A DNA stretch of 64,000 bases from Capillidium heterosporum (taxonomy: Eukaryota > Entomophthoromycota > Entomophthoromycetes > Entomophthorales > Capillidiaceae), in assembly GCA_016630905.1 (NCBI GenBank), contig WBMQ01000001.1, positions 2,294,001-2,358,000 on the forward strand. Direction: 5' to 3'. Below the pieces are notes generated by a model, which had not been told where the DNA came from, did no database searches, and saw only the letters and a list, made by a program, of their open reading frames with translations. Within the stretch, counting starts at the first letter, position 1, and each line of letters opens with the position of its first letter. The position numbers were made by a program, and so were the translations under genes. Positions 47,147 through 56,968 of this stretch are shown piece by piece.

Positions 47147-49257
47147 TTTAGAGGATAATGTTAAGTCTAGTTGTGTTTAAATTGACAATTATTAAGTTTG
47201 GATCCAAAATGCCTTTCTATACCTTCTGCTGATACCTAGAGCATGCGAAAAAGTACTCAGTATATCGAATAAATTAAATACAATTTATAAAACTATGAAG
47301 TTGATACAATTAGCCTAGAACTCATAGATGTAACACTGGCTATAGATGAGTTGAAGTAGAAAATATGATAGAAGCGTCTAATGCAGTCAAAAAATTGATG
47401 TTTTATATTTATTACTTGTGTCTACATCTATGTAAACCATATAGAGTTATAAATATAATGTACAACTCAACTCTGATTCAAATTCATCTTAAAAAGGAAG
47501 CAGAACTTGGGTATTATAATCACTAAATTTGAGTTGTGCGCATTTAGGCTGACAATATCATACTGAATTATGCTTTCCTTATAAGGTAGTATTTAGGAAG
47601 TTTCAATAAGTTCTGAAGTTCGTTGAAAAATGTTGGTCTTCATCTTTAGTGAGTGCTTTCAATCTAAAAAATAGAATTTTCACTTTCATACTTGAAACAA
47701 TAGCCTGTAGGTGATAGTGATGCCTTTACTTTACCTGATAATAGCTGCAATGGGTAAAGCTGTGAGAATTTCGTTAGTATTTTAAAAAAAGAATAAAGCA
47801 AGACTAACCTATAAATATAATAGCATCACAGTATAGTCTTAATAAGGTGCTATTTAAAATACAGTTTCATTACGATTCCTTTGCTTTATAAATTTCAAAA
47901 GGAAGGGTTATATTGACTCCTACTGTTGAAATTTCTGACTATATCCCAACGTAAAGCTATTGTCTTTGATAAAGTATGTATATTTTACAAATTTATAGTA
48001 TTCTATCATAGAATTAATCGGTATAATTTTCAATTTTAATACAAAATGTTGTAACAGCTAACTATGGATCTATGCATACTACGCTGAGATATTTCTTGTC
48101 ATCTGGGCTATAAATAAGAAATTTATAAATTTACAAAGATACCCTTACTTTAAAGGTAAGGGTGCTAAATTACTCTTCAATAGTGGTAAGTTAATTGAAC
48201 TTGGTAGCGTTTTTCTAAGCTATATATGTAAAATTTTAGCTTGTAGCTCCAGTCTCAACCAACTTTTTCAGGTAGCCACTAAGGATACTAACAGTTGATA
48301 TGTAAATTGACAAAAGATGTCTACTTAAAAAGCGACATGTGATTAAAAAATGTAGATGAATTAAATTGGCAAGCAACTATATAGCAAAAAATTAATTTGA
48401 TATGCTTGATTCAACTTTTCATTCCACTAGTACTGAATTGAATAGGATACATTTTCAACAAAATATGACAGGTATGGGAATACTAATTGAGAATGTGGAG
48501 TATATGTTTACTAAAATGCAACTCCTTTGAAACTAATAAAAGCTCATTCAAGAGGATTTATCGAACCAAAGTTGAGCTGATCGTATACTTGTGCCTAATT
48601 TAAAATTAAATTTCACTTTTTATAAAGGCTTTTGCTCTAACAAAAGTACCTCAATTGTAACCTATAGAGCTATATGCAACATCCCAAATAGTTCAAATTA
48701 AAGATACTTTAAGACTAAAGATTGGAGGTCTTTCGAAATTCCAACTTGGGGAATTTTTCATAAAAAATATGCTCCATACTTACTTTTAGATGATATGTAT
48801 CGACCTTAATCCAAATTAGTAGACTTAAGTTCTTGAAAGGTTAATTTATAGTATTCTATTATATTCCAACTACGATGCCTACAATCGAATGCAACTATTT
48901 TGGAAAAAGAATATCGTGGGTAGTAAAGGAGAATTTAATCGGCATTCTTTCCAATAAAAATATATAATTTAAAAAGCATCTTCAATACATTTGGAAAATA
49001 ATATGTGGATTTATTTTATCGGCATGGGATCACTACCAATTGGAAAGCTTGTCATAGGTGTATTACCAAATGAAGCCCTAAAGCCTAAGGTGATGTAAAT
49101 GTATTAACTTATCCTGTATATTAAAAGCAAGTATATAAAGGTTATAAATGACAAAATGTATACTAAATCTGAACAATTTATTAATCTCGATCAACCATTA
49201 TTTGAATCAGAAAGTGAAAACAAATTTGCTAACTCTATATACTAAACTTAATCACAC
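47147..49257. other. Long intergenic region
   Basis: About 2.1 kb. A degenerate counterpart of the family promoter (AGTATATCGAATAA near 47260) lies left. A minus-strand fragment near 47710-47760 looks vaguely coding (LSPTGYCFKYE) but cannot be extended. Otherwise AT-rich. Confidence 0.3.
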
Positions 49258-49597
49258 TTACTTTCTGATACTTAGCTTCTATATAACAATTAGTATTTTA
49301 AGAAAATAGCAATTAAAATACCTTCTTGATAGATGGGAAGCTGATCTTATTCTTGAGGAACTTGGGCTTAACTGGTTTAGTATCAGCCTTCTTTTTAAAA
49401 CTCATCTTGGGTACGATAGATCCCAAACTTGGTTTCTTTTCCTCCTTACTCACTGTTTTGGACATGAGATTGATACCCCCATTACTAGTAACTGCGTTGA
49501 TGGCTTGTTCCTTGACTATACCTTTGATCGCTTTGAAGAATTGGGCGCTTGAGGCAAAGCTTAGGAGGAAAACTAAGAAGGTTAAAGAGAAATTCAT
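49258..49597 (-). CDS. Small secreted protein, micro-exon family copy 5
   Basis: Most divergent member. Exon 1 (49597-49322): signal peptide MNFSLTFLVFLLSFASSAQF, core GIVKEQAINAVTSNGGINLM, then Lys/Ser/Pro-rich sequence ending FPSIKK. A 43-nt intron (GTATTT donor, CTAATTG branch, ATATAG acceptor ending 49279) leads to a seven-codon exon 2 (49278-49258) encoding KLSIRK and a stop. The product is about 98 residues. TTTATATAG sits about 60 nt upstream and the palindromic element at 49701-49713. The shared KEQxINxVTSN core and intron position place it in the family. Confidence 0.7.
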
Positions 49598-51059
49598 ATT
49601 TTAGAAAGTTGATTCTGTATATTTTTATATTCAAGAGAGGTGGGGCTTGTGCCTCTTTATATAGAAAATTTTACCAACAGCCAGAACAGTTGTATACAAT
49701 ACAATATATTGGGTAAGTTGGATTGAAGTTCCACCTATTTACATATCGGTTCTACTTAGTTTGGTACTTATCGCTTTATGTACAAGTTAATGGCAACGAT
49801 AAAGATGCTTGATGAAAGCTGCTAGATGAAGCTTGGTATATCAAATTTGAGTTTAGCAAATCGAATTCTTGCTTTTATGTGTATGTTTGGTTTTACTAAT
49901 TATAATGTTGTCATCGACAATCAAGCTTAAAGTAGATATAACAGGCATATAGATTAAAATCAAGGAAGAATTAATGTAGTATATATTGATTTCTATAACC
50001 GGAACAATTCTACAGCCATTCTAGTTTTCTTGTCGTTCTATTAAATATTTAGATTCTATTCGATCGATAAAAAGCTAGCTTTTTATTGATAAATTAGTTT
50101 GGCTAAAGGATAATTATTATAGAACAAAATTAGTATAGTAATTTAAGCATCTCAGTTTGAATTCATTTTAGTTTCCATCAGCCAGAATTCTGCCGTATTT
50201 TCAATTCAAGCCTTACAGATGTGGCAGATTTTTCCGAGATCCGAAAATTGGAATACAGCGTCCTATCAAAAGGTAAATAAAGAATTAGTTAAGGGTAAGT
50301 GGACAGTTCCATCATGGATTTACTAAAGCTGGATTCTACCTAAACGAACCAGTTCAAATGGGCTTAGAACCGAAGTAATATCCTAAAACAAGACTTTATT
50401 TTCTAAACCAGCGATTCTATTGACAATTGAGTTTCATCCCTCAAGAAAAACTGCTAATAAAGCGTTAGTATTTTTATAAAAATTTGGATATTTCAAAACT
50501 CTTTTATATATTTCATTTTCAAAATTTAAGGATATGAGAAGCTGGTCTAAACTGTTGAAATTACCTCTACCAAATGCTAATGTAAGATCCCTTTATTCAT
50601 ATATACTAATCTGCGCAAATATGCCCTACAACTAATTGAATCCAATTTTTAGCTACGTTAAATACAAAGCTATATATGTATCTAAGTCAAAATCACAAAT
50701 GATAATGTAATAACTAAACTGAACTAATCGAGAGATATATGGCAAGGACACCAATTTTGTTAGTTTAGATTTTCAAAAGTTGAGTATACCGTGCTGGTGA
50801 TTGATTTGCAGTTTACATTGTTTTATATATCCATCATCTACCCTTGACAAACAACTTGTATAGTAGGCTATTTTTTATTGTTTAAATTAATGTCTTGTAA
50901 ATTGAATATTACTTTAAAGCATAATAAGTGGGACCATGTACCATTTTTATTATATATATCTTATAAAATGCATATATATAAAATCTAAACTCTTAATGAA
51001 ATCTAGTTATAAGACCAAAGCATCAATTACATCCAAAATACTTACTCAATATCTCCTAA
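49598..51059. other. Intergenic region
   Basis: Promoter of copy 5 at the left. The rest is AT-rich; the plus-strand frame at 50936-51160 partly overlies, antisense, the subtilisin pseudogene and is not a gene. Confidence 0.4.
49683..49713 (-). promoter_or_regulatory. AGAACAG plus near-palindrome, copy C
   Basis: AGAACAG at 49683-49689 and ACAATATATTGGG at 49701-49713, 104 nt upstream of the ATG at 49597. Confidence 0.5.
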
Positions 51060-51830
51060 ACGACATTGTATATCATCAACGGCACTTAGTAGCCAACTTG
51101 GAAATTTTCTTAGCAAGATTTTTGGATTCAACAAGACCTTGTTTCTGCGACAACAAATAAATCAAAGTTTCAACTACATGTGAACTAGCTATAAAATTTC
51201 CTAATGTAACATCAGCACTATATTTTAAACTCTTCCAGGTCGACAAATTATTCTTATTAGTATTGAATATGTAGGTTTACTTCCAAAAATTCAAGAACTA
51301 AAAACTTCATCTAAGGTATTAAGAACACTTATAGTAACTAGCAACTTGGTAGAGGCTGAGGAGCAGTTACAGGCATCAGTAATATCTCTTATCAACAGCT
51401 ATTACCAAATATTAGCTTTTCTGGATGGCTGTATCGACGATCAAAATAAGAGTTCTAGAGTAACCGCCGCCTAAAGATATATTGGCAATACTACTTTTAT
51501 GGACCCTACCTTCAGCCTTTGCAAATTCATACCTTTGATGGCATCCGGATTGAAGTCTTAAAACTTTGACGGTTACTAGTTTAATCCTTTTAGCTTTACC
51601 ATACTTTGGACTGTTAGTAGTACCAGCTACTTGAATATGATGCCCATTGTCATTGACATATTTAGCATCATTGGGGATAGGCTTATACTAAACGGCTTTA
51701 CCTTGGAATTCGACGTGGTCCTTGAATATGATTATAAAATGAGTTAAAATAATTTAGTAATGTTTTTGATCTTGGGGTAGCTTTCCAAAGTGATATCGAG
51801 TATAGTACTTATTAAAGTGCTGATAATGGA
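51060..51830 (-). pseudogene. Subtilisin (proteinase K-like) pseudogene
   Basis: Read on the minus strand from about 51830, this is a decayed copy of the intact subtilisin at 55053. Matching pieces in order: DHVEFQGKAV (intact DHVEFQGRAV), a remnant of the catalytic-His block NGHHIQVAG (intact NGHGTHVAG), KYGKAKRIKLVTVKVLR (intact KYGVAKGVKLVAVKVLR), KAEGRVHKSSIANISLGGGY (intact KAEGRVHKGSVANMSLGGGY), DACNCSSASTKLLVTI, LSTWKSLKYSAD, and KISKLATK near 51085. Part of the segment before KAEGRVHK is deleted, several stops and frame changes occur, and the catalytic-Ser block is GNFIASSHV where the intact gene has GTSMASPHV, so the Ser is lost. It lies in inverted orientation to the intact gene, 3 kb away. 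Confidence 0.85.
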
Positions 51831-52209
51831 GAAAAATTATATAAACCTCATAACTGAATTGAATCAAGAGTAGGGTTTTGTTTATACATGAGAATGCCAT
51901 TATGGTAACTAGGCTATTGCTAATAGATGTGGGCTATGCTTTCTAAAGTAAGAGCAATCTATAAAAATCTATTAAAAAACTAACCTTTGTTTGTAAATTA
52001 AGGCTTTCTAATGCTAACACTGGCATCAACTTAAAGGTAGAAAAATGATTGAAAATCGTATACTATATAAAACATACCTGCTTTTATTACGAACTAATAT
52101 ATAGGGCCCAATGTAGTATAAGTATAGACAGTAACATTAGCCATTTATTTCCAAAAGAAACTACCTATTATAAACATTTATTACAACCCTATTAAAATAC
52201 AACTCAAAC
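51831..52209. other. Intergenic region
   Basis: About 380 nt of AT-rich DNA. It would hold the lost 5' part of the subtilisin pseudogene, but I see no recognisable propeptide or signal sequence. Confidence 0.35.
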
Positions 52210-53298
52210 CTAGTTAATCTTCTTGGTATCGTTGTTGGTTTTCTTAATCTTGGTATCAGTGACAGCTAAAGAGTTATCCAAATCTTCCAAAAGCTTATTG
52301 TGCAACGCCAGTTCGTTACCAATCTCCGTACCTATTAAATGTTGTCGCTGCAAGATCTGACTGAACTGGTCCAACGACTGGTCCTGCATCTCCATCTTGG
52401 CTTTCTGAAGCTGTAGTAAACCTTCACTGTCGAGAGCTCTAGTTTCCTTTGTTTCGGCTGGGATGGCAGCACTGCCAAAGACACGTCTAGATCGAGTTGG
52501 TGTTGGTTGGTTGAGTAGTTGACCACGGTCGGCAGTAGCGTTGCCTGGGGTTGTGGATCTAGAACTACTTGTTGATTCAGTGGGATGTGTACGGTGGATT
52601 AGTTGGTTAAGCAGGCCTTTTTCACTATGTAGATGTTCGAGTAAATCGCGTCTGCGTAAAAGTTCCCCTGAAGTTAAAGTAAGACCACTATTATTGGTTT
52701 GGCCGAGCAACGTCAATGATTTTTCCAAGTTTACGAGCCTAGCATTTAGGCTCAAACTCTGCTTACGCGCTTGAGCTGTGTACTGGTGGGCGGTCGTCAA
52801 GTTACGTTGAGAAAATTCATTCTCGCGTTTAATAAGTATAGCTCGTATCTCGCGCACCAAACTTTGGCAGGACTTCAACTCGATTAACCACCCCTCCGAT
52901 GAAACCTCCATGTTGGTGTCATTTAAAGCGGATCGTGAAGTCGGTACTTGGAGAAATTGGGCAATTAACTCGCTGTCACGCCACCTTGACTCGGAGGTTA
53001 ATAACAAACATCGTAAGTAAGCTTCGAACCCTAGTTTACGGTCTTCAATAAGACCTTCATCACTAAACCCTACACAACTGAACCACGATGTCTTGGGAGG
53101 TAACTCCATCGGTAAAGGTTTGTCCGTCAGCCTACTTAGTTCCTTGTGTAAAGCTTCAAACTCGCTGTACCGCTTCCATATCGCCCAAGCTCGAACTTCC
53201 CCCCGAACTAAAATTTGGTACTTGATGTGTCGACTTGGTACTGCATATATCTCGGCCCCATCTATATCGATACTCTTGATCTTTTCGAATTTGGTCAT
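52210..53298 (-). CDS. vam7: PX-domain Qc-SNARE, Vam7-like
   Basis: An intronless 362-residue protein. Residues about 5-118 form a PX phosphoinositide-binding domain: WKRYSEF (Arg43), the Pro-rich loop LPMELPPKTSW, and IEDRKLGFEAYL (Arg87). A Ser/Thr-rich linker follows. The C-terminal 60 residues form a Qc-SNARE helix (QSLDQFSQILQRQHLIGTEI, then GNELALHNKLLEDLD). There is no transmembrane segment. This is the architecture of yeast Vam7, which is held on vacuolar membranes by PtdIns3P and drives vacuole fusion with Vam3, Vti1 and Nyv1. Unusually, the position of the ionic zero-layer Gln (xxQN in Vam7, syntaxin-8 and SNAP-25) is His333 (ALHN). The start is the first ATG, right before the PX fold. 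Confidence 0.88.
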   Translation of the reverse strand: MTKFEKIKSIDIDGAEIYAVPSRHIKYQILVRGEVRAWAIWKRYSEFEALHKELSRLTDKPLPMELPPKTSWFSCVGFSDEGLIEDRKLGFEAYLRCLLLTSESRWRDSELIAQFLQVPTSRSALNDTNMEVSSEGWLIELKSCQSLVREIRAILIKRENEFSQRNLTTAHQYTAQARKQSLSLNARLVNLEKSLTLLGQTNNSGLTLTSGELLRRRDLLEHLHSEKGLLNQLIHRTHPTESTSSSRSTTPGNATADRGQLLNQPTPTRSRRVFGSAAIPAETKETRALDSEGLLQLQKAKMEMQDQSLDQFSQILQRQHLIGTEIGNELALHNKLLEDLDNSLAVTDTKIKKTNNDTKKIN

Positions 53299-55052
53299 CC
53301 TACTATCGTTGATTCCTTGTTTCGCTTAAATTGGATAAGGATGCTAATGAAAATAAAGTGGTTGAAAAAATAGTTTGTTGGAATTTGAACTCCATTATGA
53401 CGTAATCTATTTATGAAAACACATTTGGATAAAATAGGGCGTCCAAATCAAGAGTTTACATGTAGAAGTATAGTTGAAAATGTATCTCATATAAAACATA
53501 TAGCATGTATCAGTAAGGATATTTGCTCGTACTTTGGTTTTATTTGTACACTAATGAATGTTTGATTTAACACATATGAACTATAGCTTATAATGATTTC
53601 AATAATAGCTATTATCATCTTTAATATGTAGAAAATATAAATCATATTCAATCTGCTCATTTTAAAGGAATAATAGTATTTTATTTAAGTGTAAATATTC
53701 TAAAATTCATCATATACACTTTACTATGTACCGTAGTTGTAACAATATATGAAATAATTTACTTGCCAAAGTATATAGCTATAGTATACTTTGAATTCAC
53801 TCTTTTAAGCTGATTATAAATTTAGTTTTTATCAAAATTTAATTCACCGTAAAAACTTAATACCACTAGCACAAAATAAATGTAAAAGATGGTTTGATGA
53901 TCTAGCTACAGTGCAAATACTAAACCAAAATTTAAAATACAACGGAAATATTAAATAGATCATACAATTTGATAACTAAACTAAAATTGAAATACTTCAA
54001 TTTATATTGAACATTGCTAGTAAAAAATCACTTTACTAATTTCAAAAACTACTGTATCATGTATACCGCTATTTGTATATCAATTACTTGCAAAATATAG
54101 CTAAACTCAGCTGTAGGTTTTTTGAAATTACTACAAATAAAAACTTGCATTAAAATATACCTAAAAGCGACGCTACATGAAAAATGTAATAAAATTAGAA
54201 CATAGCTATAAAACAAAGAAACGCAATAGTTTGTTACTTTGACTTTTTATTTAAAAGAGTGAAAGGTATTCTATAATGACAGGCTTCAACAACAGACTTT
54301 TAGTTTAATTAAACAAATATCGAATAAAAGTTATCAAAGTAAAATTGAACTTGCTGGAGAATTGGATTAACCTTCTATAAATTTGATTTGGAAATAAATG
54401 AAATTGTAGCGTTGTTGATATAAATCTCATTCTCTACCTATACTCATCTACACCTATTTAGAAGGCTGCTTTCTCCAAAATTTGCCAACTTTTAATATCC
54501 TGCAGCTTATATAAAAAGAGAATTTACTAATAATATAAAGCTTTACCTTGTATACACATTACTCTGAAGGTTCTCTTGAATCCAACTATTTCTACCAATT
54601 CAAATGCCTCATTTGCTTATTGAACTAGAACAAGCACTTTAACAAAGTGGAGTTCAACTGTATAAGTCCAAATTATGGTATTTTCAGTAGAATGACGAAA
54701 CTTGACTAATCAGATGGTGTTTCCAACTTTTATCCTAAATTCAAATAAAAGGTCTAAAGTCTGTTCGTAAATAGCAAACGCCTTTAGGTAATAGTATATA
54801 GTATAAAAGGTCGATTATTTGCGATTAGGGTAGTATTGACATGGACAAAATGAAATGGTATTTCTGGTCACAATAGATTTTGCAAAGAAAATGGAAGGGT
54901 GATGCGTTGGAAAAGGTTAAATTATCCCAACATCGTCCAATGAACACCGAGAAATATATATCTCAACTTATTATCAGCTCAAGAAATCTATAAATTACTA
55001 ACCAAGTCCTCGACCTTTGTCAAGTTTCAGTTCAGTTTTATTCAATTCAGTT
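53299..55052. other. Divergent intergenic region
   Basis: About 1.75 kb, very AT-rich. A TATAAAT box at about 54988-54995 precedes the subtilisin ATG by some 60 nt. No other gene seen. Confidence 0.45.
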
Positions 55053-56357
55053 ATGAAGTTGCTATCGATTATTTCAGTTACCAGCGCTTTGATGGGCGCC
55101 ATACTCGGCACCACCCTGGAAAGCCACCTTAAAATCAAAGACACCCACAACATCCACAACATCAAGGACATCCACAATATCATCCCAGACCACTACATCA
55201 TCAAATTCAAGGACCACGTCGATATCCTAAGCATGGAATCCCATTTTACCTTCCTCAACCTAGTAGTCGCTGAAGAGATGCTATTCAAAGGTACCAAGGC
55301 CAAGAAATCCAACTACATCAAGCATGTCTATCATGGTGCTGGTATCTTAGGTTACAGCGGTAGTTTCCAACCCGAAATCATCCAGAAAATCCGCACTTCA
55401 AAAGAAGTAGACTTCATCGAGCACGACAAAGTCATGTCCATCAACGACAACATCCAGCAGAATGGAGCCCCTTGGGGATTAGCCCGTATTAGTCATCGTG
55501 ATTCATTGACCTTTGGTACCTTCAACAAGTACATCCACGACCCACAAGCTGGTACCAACGTCACGGCTTACATCATCGATACTGGGGTCAACGTTGATCA
55601 CGTCGAGTTCCAAGGTAGAGCTGTGTGGGGTAAGACTATTCCTAGTGGAGACGAAGATGCTGACGGTAACGGGCACGGTACTCACGTAGCCGGTACTATA
55701 GGTAGCCAGAAGTATGGTGTAGCTAAAGGAGTCAAGCTAGTAGCTGTCAAAGTCTTAAGATCCAACGGCCAAGGCTCCAATTCGGACGTCATCAAAGGTA
55801 TTGAATGGGCCGCCAATGCTGCCAAGGAGGAAGCCGAGCAAGCTAAAGCTGAAGGTAGGGTCCACAAAGGCAGTGTTGCCAACATGTCACTGGGTGGTGG
55901 TTACTCTCGAATCCTCAATTTGATCGTCGATGCTGCCGTCCAGCAAGGTCTGCATTTTGCCGTAGCTGCTGGTAACGACGATGCCGACGCTTGCAGCTAC
56001 TCCCCAGCCTCTGCCAAATTGGCAGTAACGGTTGGTGCTACTAATATCCTAGATGAACGGGCTTGGTTCTCTAACTGGGGTAAATGTACTGATATCTTCG
56101 CCCCTGGTAAGGATGTTTTGTCGACTTGGAAGGGTTCGAAGTATAGCACGAATACCATCTCGGGCACTTCGATGGCCTCCCCTCACGTCGCCGGTACCTT
56201 GGCTTACCTGCTATCTCAAGAGGACGGCCCCGTTGAACCCGAAAAGCTTACCAAAAAGCTACTCAAGTTGGCTACTAAGAACGCCGTCGACGATGTAGGT
56301 AAGGGTTCTCCCAACTTACTTTTGTACAACTGGAGTTTAAATGATGCTTTGGATTAA
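55053..56357 (+). CDS. Secreted subtilisin-like serine protease (S8A, proteinase K type)
   Basis: An intronless 434-residue preproenzyme. Signal peptide: residues 1 to about 19 (MKLLSIISVTSALMGAILG). An inhibitor-I9 propeptide follows (PDHYIIKFKDH...), preceded by a His/Asn/Ile-rich stretch with repeated HNI units (residues 31-44). The mature domain begins near APWGLARISH. The triad is complete: Asp176 in IIDTGV, His208 in NGHGTHVAG, Ser373 in GTSMASP; the oxyanion Asn is Asn308 in AAGN. A short Lys/Glu/Ala-rich insert (KEEAEQAKAEGRVHK) lengthens a surface loop. The ATG at 55053 is chosen because the upstream in-frame TTG is not a eukaryotic start. Such enzymes degrade extracellular protein, including insect cuticle in entomopathogens. 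A decayed inverted copy is at 51060-51830. Confidence 0.95.
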   Translation: MKLLSIISVTSALMGAILGTTLESHLKIKDTHNIHNIKDIHNIIPDHYIIKFKDHVDILSMESHFTFLNLVVAEEMLFKGTKAKKSNYIKHVYHGAGILGYSGSFQPEIIQKIRTSKEVDFIEHDKVMSINDNIQQNGAPWGLARISHRDSLTFGTFNKYIHDPQAGTNVTAYIIDTGVNVDHVEFQGRAVWGKTIPSGDEDADGNGHGTHVAGTIGSQKYGVAKGVKLVAVKVLRSNGQGSNSDVIKGIEWAANAAKEEAEQAKAEGRVHKGSVANMSLGGGYSRILNLIVDAAVQQGLHFAVAAGNDDADACSYSPASAKLAVTVGATNILDERAWFSNWGKCTDIFAPGKDVLSTWKGSKYSTNTISGTSMASPHVAGTLAYLLSQEDGPVEPEKLTKKLLKLATKNAVDDVGKGSPNLLLYNWSLNDALD

Positions 56358-56968
56358 ATACTTTTTGAATGTAATTTTGACCTGTATTTTCTTTTTTATT
56401 GAGGTTTGATGCATAGCATATCTATGTAAATTCAATTTTATTTAAATAGTATATATTGATGAATATCCTATATCTTAATTACTTGTGCATTTTAAAACTA
56501 TGTCTAATTTTCTAAACTAATAGTTTAGCATACAATCAGATTGCCAGTGGTAGATTCAAGTAGGTAACAAGAGACCTTAAATAAATATTCAAAATATAAA
56601 TATATAATCAAAATACCACTATTTCCATATATTGCCACTAAATAAAGTATATACTGAAGGTTCATTTATGAAGTATCGATCTTGAAATGGCAGTTTATGA
56701 ACTTACTTTGAAGCTTGGGATTGAAATATAACCATAAGTCAAACAAAACAAGGTAGAATATAGGCTATAGAACTCTAGCCAACATTTTATTTTTAGTAGA
56801 AGGTGTAAATAAAAAGTGCCAACTTACTCATGCTACAATTGAAAGGCGATCATCAAATTGGTACCTAGCTATTTAGCTCATTACCACCATAAAACTTACA
56901 GCTGAGGTAAGTATCCACTCAAATTTGTTGTACAAAAAGTTAGAACTCCAAACCTAGTAATATTCCAA
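56358..56968. other. Convergent intergenic region
   Basis: 3' flanks of the subtilisin (+) and the PPR-like gene (-). AATAAA-like sequences near 56580 and 56641. Nothing else. Confidence 0.4.

Noticed and set aside
49326-49604. 92-codon plus-strand frame
   Set aside because: Antisense shadow of the family gene at 49258-49597.
50936-51160. 74-codon plus-strand frame
   Set aside because: Its right part is antisense to the C-terminal end of the subtilisin pseudogene; no signal or domain.
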